Shown: piece by piece, positions 7,472 to 15,708 of the stretch
Numbering within the stretch: the first letter of the stretch is position 1
Layout of the letters: the number at the start of each line of letters is the position of its first letter
Source: JBMNOI01 sp050942995
GTDB taxonomy: Bacteria > Chloroflexota > Anaerolineae > UBA1429
DNA: 39,647 nucleotides
Reading direction: 5' to 3'
Assembly (NCBI GenBank): GCA_050942995.1
Contig: JBMNOI010000017.1
Location: 1-39,647 of the forward strand
The notes under the pieces: generated by a model
What the model saw: the letters and a program-made list of their open reading frames with translations, nothing else
Databases searched by the model: none
Told to the model about the DNA's origin: nothing
Translations under genes and position numbers: made by a program

Positions 7472-8698
7472 GTGACTGTACTCCGTGCCATACGTTCTGC
7501 CCCGGTATTCACCTCGTTGCATAACCGCGACTTTCGCTGGCTTTGGTGGGGACGGCTGGCGTCCTCGGCCACCTTTCAGATGAACACAGTAGTCCAGGGC
7601 TGGCTGGTGTACGAACTGACCGGCTCGGCCCTTGCTCTGGGGCTGGTGGGAGCCGGCTGGAGCCTCTCGACACTCTTTCTCTCGTTGTACGGCGGGGTAA
7701 TCTGTGACCGCGCCCCCAAACGAACGATCCTGCTCTGGTCGCGAGGGGGCATGTTGCTCAACTCGCTGACCCTGGGGTTGCTGGTCTCCCTCAAGCTGAT
7801 TCAGGTGTGGCACCTGGCGGCGGCCTCGATCTTTACCGGGGTGCTGTTTGCCTTTATGATGCCGGCTCAACAGGCCATCATCACCGAACTGGTGGATCGT
7901 GATACGCTACTGAATGCCAATTCACTCAATTCGATCGGCATGGGGCTGATGGGCATCTTTGCCGCGTCACTGGCCGGACTGATGATCACCATATTCGGCC
8001 CTCAGGGCGTCTACTATTTCATGGCCGCACTGTACGTCATGGCCGTCTATACCATCACCAAGCTACCCGAGCTCGCCAGCCGGGGAGGAGACGCGAGAGG
8101 GTCGATATGGGTCGACCTCACCGATGGATTGCGTTACCTGGGGACCAACAAGACGATCCTGGTGTTGCTACTGCTGGGACTGTTTCGCACCCTGCTGGCC
8201 ACCCCGTATCGAACGATGATGCCCATGTTCTCCACAGAGGTTATGGGCTTTGACGCCGCGGGGCTGGGCATGTTGATGGCGGCGCCCGGCGTCGGCAGTT
8301 TGATCAGCTCGGTGTGGGTGGCTTCGTTGCGCAACTTTCGGGGCAAGGGCAAGCTCTATCTGGCGGCGGGCATCTCCATGGGCATTGCCCTGATTCTCTT
8401 TGTGCGCTTTCCCTATCTGGCCGTCGTCATGGTCTTTCTGAGCGTTGTGGGCGCCTCGGACAATATCTGCATGGTGAGCAACCAGACTCTGGTGCAGCTG
8501 CACAGCGAGGAGCGCTACCTCGGCCGGGTGATGAGTGTATCCATGATGCTGATGGGCCTCACCCATCTGGGTACCGTTCCGGCAGGATTCCTGGCCGACC
8601 GACTGGGCGTCATCACCGTCATCACGATCCAGGGGATCGGACTGATCGCCACATTTGGCTACATGCTGCTGCGCAGTCGGGTGCGCCGATTGGAGTAA
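7472..8698 (+). CDS. MFS transporter (EntS/MFS_3-like exporter)
   Basis: 408 residues with about 12 hydrophobic segments, the standard major facilitator fold. The N-terminus (LHNRDFRWLWWGRLASSATFQMNTVVQGWLVYELTGS) and the loop between segments 2 and 3 (YGGVICDRAPKRTILLWSR, the D-R-x-P-K-R signature A variant) are typical of the MFS_3 group, which includes the enterobactin exporter and many drug or lipid exporters. The second half repeats the motif as AGFLADRLG. The start is a GTG preceded by GGAGGG. It lies 98 bases after pyruvate kinase with no terminator between, so partial read-through is possible. The substrate is unknown. Confidence 0.85.
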   Translation: MTVLRAIRSAPVFTSLHNRDFRWLWWGRLASSATFQMNTVVQGWLVYELTGSALALGLVGAGWSLSTLFLSLYGGVICDRAPKRTILLWSRGGMLLNSLTLGLLVSLKLIQVWHLAAASIFTGVLFAFMMPAQQAIITELVDRDTLLNANSLNSIGMGLMGIFAASLAGLMITIFGPQGVYYFMAALYVMAVYTITKLPELASRGGDARGSIWVDLTDGLRYLGTNKTILVLLLLGLFRTLLATPYRTMMPMFSTEVMGFDAAGLGMLMAAPGVGSLISSVWVASLRNFRGKGKLYLAAGISMGIALILFVRFPYLAVVMVFLSVVGASDNICMVSNQTLVQLHSEERYLGRVMSVSMMLMGLTHLGTVPAGFLADRLGVITVITIQGIGLIATFGYMLLRSRVRRLE

Positions 8699-8800
8699 AC
8701 GACTCAAGGCCGGGCGCACGGGGGGGAGATCCCATCCCCTTGGGGCAAAGCGTTTACAGGGGTGGGCGCCCTGTTCCGGCGGCCACTTGTGATATGTTTA

Positions 8801-8824
8801 TGTGGGGGCTATGCTGCCCCCACA
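8801..8824. terminator. Hairpin between convergent genes
   Basis: Perfect 9-base stem (TGTGGGGGC/GCCCCCACA), 6-base loop, between the ends of the MFS gene (8698) and the ferric-reductase-like gene (8899). It has no U-tract. It is probably a shared 3'-end structure. Confidence 0.5.
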
Positions 8825-8898
8825 CGACTATCATTCCATTGGCCGGCCCCGCTCGATCACCGTACGCGGGCGGTCGGGAGGCATTTTCGCGTCACAGC

Positions 8899-9531
8899 CT
8901 AGGCCCGTCCTCTCGCGCTGCGGCGTTGGGTGCGCTGCCAGTCCTCCCAGCGACGCTGAACGAACACCAGAATGGCGATGGCCGCCATAATGACGAGCAG
9001 GATACGGACAGGCAGCACCTCATCCGTCAACGATTGCATATTGGCATGCACGGCGCCCATGATCAACGCGGCATAGTTGAGAGCATGGACCATCCGCCAG
9101 CTACGCCCCAGCGTCCCACGGAGTATGGCGGCCAGAGCCGCAAGCATCAGCAGCCACCATGCCGGACGGCCGGCAAGCATCCAGAAAACGGGCCAGGAGG
9201 TAAACAACGGTCGGAATAGCCCCAGGTTCAAGCCGCCGTTCGCCCAGGCCAGGGTCAACGGGTGGATGGTGATGAGCACCAGACCGGTGATCGATACCAC
9301 ATGATGCACTTTGACGAACTGTCGTCCAAATATACGCACCAACGGCTGCATATAGGCCGAGGATAGAATCGCCAAAAAGATAAAGGTGAATCCTCCCAGC
9401 GCCGCAGCCCGCGCAATGCCGGTCTGAACGGTGTCGGGGGGTTGGGCCAACTGTCGGAGGGCGACGAATACCAGCACAGCCAGCGCGAGCAGACCAAAGA
9501 TCCAGTTGTTCCGGGATCTTTTTTGTGACAT
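8899..9531 (-). CDS. Ferric-reductase-like transmembrane protein (MsrQ/FRD-type haem membrane domain)
   Basis: 210 residues with about six hydrophobic segments. Histidines typical of haem-binding helices appear in VHHVVSITGLVLITIHP and in RMVHALNYAALIMGAVHANM, spaced one helix turn set apart as in the ferric reductase-like transmembrane domain. The C-terminus is short and basic and no flavin- or NAD-binding domain is fused, so an electron donor would have to be separate, as with MsrQ. No MsrP gene is next to it. The ATG is preceded by GAGGGGAGATGGAGC and a consensus promoter lies upstream. The role is transmembrane electron transfer; the acceptor is unknown. Confidence 0.75.
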   Translation of the reverse strand: MSQKRSRNNWIFGLLALAVLVFVALRQLAQPPDTVQTGIARAAALGGFTFIFLAILSSAYMQPLVRIFGRQFVKVHHVVSITGLVLITIHPLTLAWANGGLNLGLFRPLFTSWPVFWMLAGRPAWWLLMLAALAAILRGTLGRSWRMVHALNYAALIMGAVHANMQSLTDEVLPVRILLVIMAAIAILVFVQRRWEDWQRTQRRSARGRA

Positions 9532-9585
9532 GCTCCATCTCCCCTCAAGTCAGGCTCGTGTCTACCGAATCCAACGAGTCGGCTC

Positions 9586-9613
9586 ATTATATCGGAGTGA
9601 GAGAGGCTGTCAA
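9586..9613 (-). promoter_or_regulatory. Consensus sigma-70 promoter of the ferric-reductase-like gene
   Basis: On the minus strand, TTGACA (9613-9608), 16-base spacer, TATAAT (9591-9586). Both hexamers are perfect. The leader is about 48 bases to the ATG at 9531. It is the strongest promoter in the window by consensus. Confidence 0.75.
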
Positions 9614-9683
9614 CGATAACGGCAGAGATCGGCACAGCGGTGATCTATACTCACTATAAGGGAATAAGGATAAACACCGGATT

Positions 9684-10883
9684 ATGACGTTACGCAATCG
9701 TCCAGAATCGCCCGAGCGTTTGACCATCGCTCTGCTAGAGCCGTACGATACCGGCTCTCACGCCGCGTGGGTGCGCGGCTACGCCGCCCATAGCGCCCAT
9801 CACATCATCCCCCTCACCCTCAAGGGGCAGTTCTGGAAGTGGCGCATGCATGGCGGCGCGGTCACACTGGCACGGATGATGCGCGAACAGGCGCCGCGTG
9901 TGGACCTGATCCTGGCCACCGACATGCTGGACCTGAGCACATTCCTGGCCCTCACACGCGATCTCACCGCCGATACGCCCGCCGCGCTGTACATGCACGA
10001 GAATCAACTGACCTATCCGGTGCAGCCCGGGCAGAAACGCGATCTGCACTATGGATTCATCAACTATGCCTCCATGTTGTGCGCCGACGGGATATTCTTC
10101 AACTCGGCGTTTCACATGGATTCATGGTTCGACGAGCTGCCCCGCCTGCTCAAACACTTTCCCGACTATAACGAGCTGCACACGGTCGACGAACTGCGGG
10201 GCAGGAGCGAGGTGCTGCCCCTGGGGTTGGATCTCGACCGACTGGATGCATGGCGCCCCATCCCCGAGCCGCCGGGCAGGCCGCCCCTGATCCTGTGGAA
10301 CCATCGCTGGGAGTATGACAAGAACCCCGCCGAATTCTTTCAAGCGCTCTACACTCTGGCCGGACGGGGCATCGACTTTCGGCTGGCCGTGCTGGGCGAG
10401 TCCTTCGTGCGCGTCCCACCCGAGTTCGAGGAGGCCCGTGAGCGTCTGGGGGATCGCATCGTGCAGTTCGGCTACCTGGATCATCCGCAGGATTATGTCC
10501 ACTGGCTCTGGCGCGCCGACCTGATCGTAAGCACCGCCTTTCACGACTTTTTCGGCGCGGCCGTCGTCGAGGCGGTCTACTGCCGCACCTTTCCCATCCT
10601 GCCCCGCCGACTGGCCTATCCCCAATTCATACCCGAGGCGCTGCATCCGCACTGCCTCTACGACGATCACGATAGTCTGGTATCTCTGCTAGAGGCGGCA
10701 CTGAAAAAGGCGGCGGAAGGCGTGACGAATCCAGAGGTGCGCCGTGAATCAGATCACCATCTGGATATGTTGCGTCGTCGCGTGGCGGTCTATGCCTGGT
10801 CGCAGATGGCATCCGAATACGATCGACGGCTGGAAGCGATCCACAGGGACGCCTCGTGTCGCCACACACAGAGGAGCCGATGA
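9684..10883 (+). CDS. DUF3524 glycosyltransferase, homologue of tRNA-queuosine alpha-mannosyltransferase
   Basis: 399 residues, cytoplasmic. The N-terminal half has the features of the DUF3524 family: LLEPYDTGSHAAW (18-29), LKGQFWKWRMHG (46-57) and MHENQLTYPV (104-113). The C-terminal half is a GT4-type fold with LWNHRWEYDKNP (204-215) and FHDFFGAAVVEA (287-297, with the nucleotide-sugar-binding Glu). Family knowledge: the animal member GTDC1/QTMAN transfers mannose from GDP-mannose onto queuosine in tRNA-Asp, and bacterial homologues occur. That this protein mannosylates Q-tRNA is inference; no queuosine gene is nearby. The start is ATG with AAGGATAAACACCGG upstream, a modest ribosome site. 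The neighbours give no operon context. Confidence 0.75.
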   Translation: MTLRNRPESPERLTIALLEPYDTGSHAAWVRGYAAHSAHHIIPLTLKGQFWKWRMHGGAVTLARMMREQAPRVDLILATDMLDLSTFLALTRDLTADTPAALYMHENQLTYPVQPGQKRDLHYGFINYASMLCADGIFFNSAFHMDSWFDELPRLLKHFPDYNELHTVDELRGRSEVLPLGLDLDRLDAWRPIPEPPGRPPLILWNHRWEYDKNPAEFFQALYTLAGRGIDFRLAVLGESFVRVPPEFEEARERLGDRIVQFGYLDHPQDYVHWLWRADLIVSTAFHDFFGAAVVEAVYCRTFPILPRRLAYPQFIPEALHPHCLYDDHDSLVSLLEAALKKAAEGVTNPEVRRESDHHLDMLRRRVAVYAWSQMASEYDRRLEAIHRDASCRHTQRSR

Positions 10884-10944
10884 GGGCATAGCCCCGCAAA
10901 GAGATATTCGCTCGAATGATCTATCCGGCGTCCACAGTGAGCGG

Positions 10945-10973
10945 TTGACGCCGTGGGTAATCGGTGTTAATGT
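10945..10973 (+). promoter_or_regulatory. Candidate promoter of the GHL6-type hydrolase operon
   Basis: TTGACG at 10945-10950, 17-base spacer, TAATGT at 10968-10973. The spacing is ideal but the -10 is weak. The leader is about 85 bases. Confidence 0.4.
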
Positions 10974-11064
10974 AGCAGCGTTGCCCCGGCCCAAGGTGGG
11001 GACGGTATGCGCCCGTGTGCCGGAGAGCAGTTATCGGGCGATCAGGACGTAGAGAGGAAGCGCC

Positions 11065-13053
11065 ATGAAACCCCTGAGAATGCGCCAGGTTCATCTGGAT
11101 TTCCATACCGCCGGCGCCATCGACGATGTGGGCGCCGATTGGAATGCAGAGGCATTCGTCGAGACGCTGCAGCGCGCCCATGTCGATTCGGTGACGCTGT
11201 TCGCCCGCTGCCATCATGGTTATGTCTACTATTCCCCCACCCGATTCGAGATGCACCCCGCGCTAACGTTTGACCTCCTGGGAGAGCAGATCGAGGCCTG
11301 CCACAGAGCGAACATCCGCACGCCCATTTATATCACCGTGGGATGGGACGAGCTCATCGCCTCGCGCCACCCCGAGTGGCTGGAAGTTACGCCGGAGGGA
11401 GTGCGTGGCATCAACGGCCCCCTGGTCGCGGGCTGGAAGAAACTGTGCCTGAACTCGCCCTATCTCGATTATGTGTGGGAACAGACCGAAGAGGTGATGG
11501 ACCTTTTTGGCGACGAGATAGACGGCTTTTTCTTTGACATCATCCATCAGTACGAGTGTGTGTGCCCCTATTGCCTGCGCGATATGGCCGGCGCCGGCCT
11601 GAACCCCGAGTCGCCCGTCCATCGGCAGCAGTTCGCGTTGAGGGTGATGAACGCCTATCGCAAGCGGTTCGCCGACGGCGTACGGGCACGACTGCCCGAG
11701 GCGACCATCTTTCACAACGCCGGACATATTCACGCCGAGTTGCGCGACACGGCAGATACCTTTAGCCACTTTGAGCTAGAATCGCTACCCAGCACCGGCA
11801 TCTGGGGATACAATCATTTCCCCATTACGGTGCGTTATGCCCGCACGCTGAACAAACCCCTGCTGGGCATGACGGGCAAGTTTCACACCGCATGGGGCGA
11901 TTTCTCCTCGCTCAAGAATCTGCCGGCACTGGAATTCGAGTGCTATCAGATGCTGGCCAACGGCACGGCCTGCTCGATCGGCGACCAGCTCCATCCGCGG
12001 GGCCGCCTGGACGACGCGGCCTATCGCCTCATCGGCAAGGTGTATGCCAGCGTCGAGGCCAAAGAGCCCTGGTGCACCAATGCCGTCGCCCAGGCCGATA
12101 TCGCCGTATTCAACGTCGAGGCGGTACGTGCCGAGAACGGCCGCGTGGATACCAGCCATAGCGGCGTATTGCGTATGCTGATGGAGGCGCACCACCAATT
12201 CGATTTCGTCGACGATCGGGCGGACTGGAACCGCTATCGTGTGCTGATACTGCCCGACAAGGTGCCTCTGGACAAGACCCTGGCCGCAAAAGTCAAGAGC
12301 TACCTTGACGCCGGAGGAAAAATCATCGCCACCGGCCGCTCGGGGCTGATCCCCGACGGCAGCCGATTCGCGCTGGACGCCTTTGGCGTGCGTCTGATCG
12401 GCGATGCGCCCTTTACGCCCGACTATGCCATCGCGCGCCCCGAATTGAAGGCCGATCTGGAGAATACGGAATATGTGATCTACGATCGGGGGATGGAGGT
12501 CGAGCCGGTCGAGGGCTCGACCATCCTGGCCGACACCCGGGCCCCCTACTTTAACCGCACCTGGGCGCATTTCTGCTCGCACCGACAGACACCGCCCGAT
12601 CTGGCGCGTCCGGTCGGCTACCCGGCCATCACCATCAACGCGGCGGGCAACGTCATCTATTTCGCCCACCCCATCTTTGACGGATATCGGCGACAGGCGG
12701 TGAAATGGTACAAGACGCTGTTTCTGGCGGCGTTGCGTATACTGCTCCCCGACCCGTTGGTGGTAAGCGGCGGCCCCAGCACCGCACAGATCACCATGCT
12801 GCGGCAAAGCGACCCGGCCCGCACGGTGGTACACCTGCTGCACTATATCCCCGAACGCCGGGGGCTAGAGTTCGACACCATCGAAGACGTCATCCCGCTG
12901 TACCGGGTGCCGCTGTCCTTCAAGGTCGCAGAGCGGCCGGCACGGGTCTATCTGGCCCCGCAGGGGGATGATCTGGCGTTCGATTATGACGACGGATATG
13001 TTCGCACCACGGTGCCCGAGGTGATGGGGCACCAGATGGTGGTTGCCGAATAG
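11065..13053 (+). CDS. Putative glycoside hydrolase (GHL6-type TIM barrel with trimerisation-like domain)
   Basis: 662 residues, no signal peptide, so cytoplasmic. The N-terminal 330 residues look like an alpha-amylase/beta-galactosidase-type barrel of the hypothetical glycosyl hydrolase 6 group. Cues are RQVHLDFHT at 7-15, ARCHHGYVYYSP at 48-58, the segment ending DGFFFDII (D158, a likely catalytic position) and a CPYC pair at 167-170. Residues about 350-560 resemble the class-I glutamine-amidotransferase-like beta-galactosidase trimerisation domain (VLILPDKVPLDKTLAAKVKSY, GGKIIATGRSG). The ATG follows AGAGAGGAAG. The gene heads a set with two acid-sugar dehydratases, so it probably releases a uronic- or aldonic-acid-containing product. 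The substrate is not predictable. Confidence 0.7.
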   Translation: MKPLRMRQVHLDFHTAGAIDDVGADWNAEAFVETLQRAHVDSVTLFARCHHGYVYYSPTRFEMHPALTFDLLGEQIEACHRANIRTPIYITVGWDELIASRHPEWLEVTPEGVRGINGPLVAGWKKLCLNSPYLDYVWEQTEEVMDLFGDEIDGFFFDIIHQYECVCPYCLRDMAGAGLNPESPVHRQQFALRVMNAYRKRFADGVRARLPEATIFHNAGHIHAELRDTADTFSHFELESLPSTGIWGYNHFPITVRYARTLNKPLLGMTGKFHTAWGDFSSLKNLPALEFECYQMLANGTACSIGDQLHPRGRLDDAAYRLIGKVYASVEAKEPWCTNAVAQADIAVFNVEAVRAENGRVDTSHSGVLRMLMEAHHQFDFVDDRADWNRYRVLILPDKVPLDKTLAAKVKSYLDAGGKIIATGRSGLIPDGSRFALDAFGVRLIGDAPFTPDYAIARPELKADLENTEYVIYDRGMEVEPVEGSTILADTRAPYFNRTWAHFCSHRQTPPDLARPVGYPAITINAAGNVIYFAHPIFDGYRRQAVKWYKTLFLAALRILLPDPLVVSGGPSTAQITMLRQSDPARTVVHLLHYIPERRGLEFDTIEDVIPLYRVPLSFKVAERPARVYLAPQGDDLAFDYDDGYVRTTVPEVMGHQMVVAE

Positions 13054-13070
13054 GCTAAATCAGGTATAAC
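13043..13070 (+). promoter_or_regulatory. Candidate internal promoter for the dehydratase pair
   Basis: TTGCCG at 13043-13048, 16-base spacer, TATAAC at 13065-13070. It overlaps the stop codon of the preceding gene. The leader is about 75 bases to the ATG at 13151. Confidence 0.35.
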
Positions 13071-13150
13071 GGAGAGCCACTCTCGAACGCTGCGGCGTTT
13101 GGATTGCTCTGGGAACAAAATAACTGCATCGAGTGAACGAAGGGAGCACA

Positions 13151-14332
13151 ATGAAGATCGTCTCTGCCGACATCTATGACGTCGACCTCAGCCCGGAAGG
13201 GCTTTCCTTCAATCCGGTGATCCTGCGGCTGACCACCGATGAGGGGATCTATGGCGCGGGCGAGCTGGCCCTGGCCTACGGCACCGGCAGCTTTGCCGGC
13301 GTCGGTATGCTCAAACAACTCGTCGAGCGCTACGTCATCGGCGCCGACGCCACCCGCATCGAAGAGATGTGGCACACCCTTTACAGCAAGACCTTCTGGG
13401 GCAAGGGCGGCGGTCCGGTGGTATACGGTGGCATCAGCGCCATCGATGAAGCGCTGTGGGACATCAAGGGCAAGGCCCTCGGCCTGCCGGTGTACGAACT
13501 GCTGGGCGGCAAGACCAACGAACGCATTCGTCTGTATGCAAACGGCTGGTCCAACCTGGTCAATCCCGACGGTAGCCCGCGTTGTGTGACGCCGGAGCAG
13601 TATGCCGTGGCCGCGCAGGAAGTGGTGGCCGACGGCTATAATGCGCTCAAGTTCGACCCCTTCTATATCAAAGGGGACGGCACCCGCTGGACGCCCGAGC
13701 GCGCGTTACCGCTGGAGATGGTCAACCTGTCGTATGAGCGGGTCAAGGCGGTGCGCGAAGCGGTGGGCCCCGAGGTCGATATCCTCATCGAGGTTCACGG
13801 CAACCTGGGCGTCACCTCGGCCATCGAGGTCGGTCGCCGAATGGCCGAACTGCGCCCCTTCTTCTACGAAGAGCCGGTGGACGCCATGAATGTCGATGCC
13901 ATGCTCAAGGTCACCCAGAGTCTGCCCATGCCCATCGCCGCGGGCGAGCGCCTCTACACTCGCTACGGTTTCCGCGAGTATATCGAGAAGCAGGTGGTCG
14001 ATGTGCTCCAGCCCGATCTGGGTCTGGCCGGTGGCATCAGTGAGGTCAAAAAGATCGCCGCAATGGCCGAGACCTACAACATGCACATTCAGCCACACCA
14101 TTGCGCCGGCCCCATCAGCACGGCCGCATCGATCCAGATCGATGCCTGCATCACCAACTTTATCATCCAGGAGTGGCGGCCCTACGCCGGGCAGCCCGTG
14201 TTCGACCTGGCGGAGGATCCGATGGATACTCAGGCGAAGGATGGTTATCTGACCATTCCCGACAAGCCGGGCCTCGGCGTGACCCTGAACGAAGAGGCCA
14301 TCGCACGGTATCTGGCCTACCACATCGAATAG
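13151..14332 (+). CDS. Enolase-superfamily acid-sugar dehydratase, copy A (galactonate dehydratase-like)
   Basis: 393 residues of the mandelate racemase/muconate lactonising enzyme group. Probable metal ligands are E214 in IEVHGN, E240/E241 in FYEEPV and E266 in AGERLY. H216 two residues after the first ligand and H316 in QPHHCAGP, paired with D289 in QPDLGLAGG, match the catalytic histidines of galactonate- and mannonate-type dehydratases, which remove water from an aldonic acid to give a 2-keto-3-deoxy acid. K167 lies in NALKFDP. The first ligand is Glu where galactonate dehydratase has Asp. The ATG at 13151 follows AAGGGAG. It is followed after 31 bases by a paralogue of identical length and is probably co-transcribed with it. 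Exact substrate unknown. Confidence 0.85.
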   Translation: MKIVSADIYDVDLSPEGLSFNPVILRLTTDEGIYGAGELALAYGTGSFAGVGMLKQLVERYVIGADATRIEEMWHTLYSKTFWGKGGGPVVYGGISAIDEALWDIKGKALGLPVYELLGGKTNERIRLYANGWSNLVNPDGSPRCVTPEQYAVAAQEVVADGYNALKFDPFYIKGDGTRWTPERALPLEMVNLSYERVKAVREAVGPEVDILIEVHGNLGVTSAIEVGRRMAELRPFFYEEPVDAMNVDAMLKVTQSLPMPIAAGERLYTRYGFREYIEKQVVDVLQPDLGLAGGISEVKKIAAMAETYNMHIQPHHCAGPISTAASIQIDACITNFIIQEWRPYAGQPVFDLAEDPMDTQAKDGYLTIPDKPGLGVTLNEEAIARYLAYHIE

Positions 14333-14363
14333 CGACCCGTCACGTCGAACAGGAGAACACGCT

Positions 14364-15545
14364 ATGAAGATCGTTTCCGCCGACATCTATGATGCCGATA
14401 TCTTTCCGAAAGCATCTCACTGGCACCCCGTCATCCTGCGGCTGACCACCGATGAGGGCATATACGGCGTGGGCGAAGTGGCCCTGGCCTACGGCACCGG
14501 CAGCGCCGCCGGCATCGGTATGCTCAAGCAAATGGTCGAGCGCTATGTCATCGGCGCCGACGCCACCCGCATCGAAAAGATGTGGCATCACCTGTACAGC
14601 CACACCTTCTGGGGACAGGGCGGCGGCCCGGTGATCTATGGGGCCATGAGCGCCATCGATCAGGCTCTGTGGGATATCCGCGGCAAGAAACTGGGGCAGC
14701 CGGTATATGAGCTACTGGGCGGCAAGGCGCGCGACAAGATCCGCGTATACGCCAACGGCTGGTACAGTTTATACACCGATGAGGGGCGCAATGTGTGCAA
14801 CGCGCCTGAGGAGTATGCCGAGGCCGCGCTCAAGGTGGTGGCCGATGGCTACAATGCGCTCAAGTTCGACCCCTTTAACGTGCATCCCGACGGCACCTAT
14901 GGACGCCATACGCGGGTTCTGAGCCGTGAGCGGGCCGACCTGGCGTATGAGCGGGTCAAAGCCGTGCGCGAGGCGGTGGGCCCCGACGTAGACATCCTAG
15001 TCGAGGTTCACGGCAACCTGGGCGTCACCTCGGCCATCGAGATGGGCCGACGTCTGGCCGATCTGCGCCCCTTCTTCTACGAAGAGCCGGTGGACGCCAT
15101 GAACGTCGACGTCATGCTCAAGGTGTCGAAGAACGTGCCCCTACCCATCGCGGCAGGCGAGCGCCTCTACACCCGCTACGGCTTCCGCCAGTATATCGAA
15201 AAGCAGGCGGTGGATATCGTCCAGCCCGACCTGGGGCTGGCCGGTGGCATCAGCGAGGTCAAAAAGATCGCCGCAATGGCCGAGATATACGGCCTGCACG
15301 TACAGCCGCACAACTGCGCCGGGCCGGTGTGCACCGCGGCCTCGGTACAGCTCGATGCCTGCATCACCAACTTTATCATCCAAGAATGGTTCCCCTATCG
15401 GGACCCGCGCCATTATGACCTGGTCGAGGAAGCGTTCGATACGCAGGCCGTCAACGGCGAGTTCACCATCCCCGACAAGCCGGGCCTGGGCGTAACCCTG
15501 AACGAAGAGGTCGTCGCCCGCTATCGGGTCGCCCACATCACCTGA
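14364..15545 (+). CDS. Enolase-superfamily acid-sugar dehydratase, copy B (tandem paralogue)
   Basis: 393 residues that align with the preceding protein without gaps; by hand count 287 of 393 positions are identical. Metal ligands E214, E240/E241 and E266, and catalytic-type H216, H316 and D289 are all kept. Differences cluster at residues 11-20, 131-150 and 171-190, and at 317 (Asn here, His in copy A) beside the catalytic histidine. The first of these blocks is in the capping region that selects substrate in this superfamily, so the two copies probably act on different but related sugar acids. The ribosome site is AGGAG. The last gene of its operon, it ends in a very strong palindromic terminator. 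Confidence 0.85.
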   Translation: MKIVSADIYDADIFPKASHWHPVILRLTTDEGIYGVGEVALAYGTGSAAGIGMLKQMVERYVIGADATRIEKMWHHLYSHTFWGQGGGPVIYGAMSAIDQALWDIRGKKLGQPVYELLGGKARDKIRVYANGWYSLYTDEGRNVCNAPEEYAEAALKVVADGYNALKFDPFNVHPDGTYGRHTRVLSRERADLAYERVKAVREAVGPDVDILVEVHGNLGVTSAIEMGRRLADLRPFFYEEPVDAMNVDVMLKVSKNVPLPIAAGERLYTRYGFRQYIEKQAVDIVQPDLGLAGGISEVKKIAAMAEIYGLHVQPHNCAGPVCTAASVQLDACITNFIIQEWFPYRDPRHYDLVEEAFDTQAVNGEFTIPDKPGLGVTLNEEVVARYRVAHIT

Positions 15546-15570
15546 GTGGATGGCCTTATCGGACAGAAGA

Positions 15571-15604
15571 AAAAGAGCGCGCCGGATATCCGGCGCGCTC
15601 TTTT
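15571..15604. terminator. Perfect palindromic bidirectional terminator
   Basis: A 34-base perfect palindrome: half-site AAAAGAGCGCGCCGGAT followed by its exact complement ending TTTT. It gives a long GC-rich stem flanked by A/T runs on both strands, 25 bases after the dehydratase stop. It is convergent with phoU. Confidence 0.9.
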
Positions 15605-15615
15605 GGGCTGCATCG

Positions 15616-15708
15616 GGCATATGCCGGTGCGGCCGAATGGTATGCTTTACATGGTTGTGGAGAGCCCCCACAACCATGTGGCAACAGCTTGCCTTCCGGG
15701 CAAGCTGT
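15616..15708. repeat. Cluster of three further inverted repeats 3' of phoU
   Basis: GGCATATGCC (15616-15625) is a 10-base palindrome. Bases 15649-15660 pair perfectly with 15668-15679 (12-base stem, 7-base loop). Bases 15684-15693 pair perfectly with 15699-15708 (10-base stem, 5-base loop), ending one base into the phoU stop codon. With the adjacent 34-base palindrome there are four inverted repeats in 138 bases. Confidence 0.75.

Noticed and set aside
8314..9219. 301-codon plus-strand frame spanning the MFS and ferric-reductase-like genes
   Set aside because: Overlaps two better-supported genes in other frames and runs through the hairpin at 8801.
11785..12843. 352-codon minus-strand frame within the GHL6-type gene
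   Set aside because: Antisense shadow; no start signal or domain.
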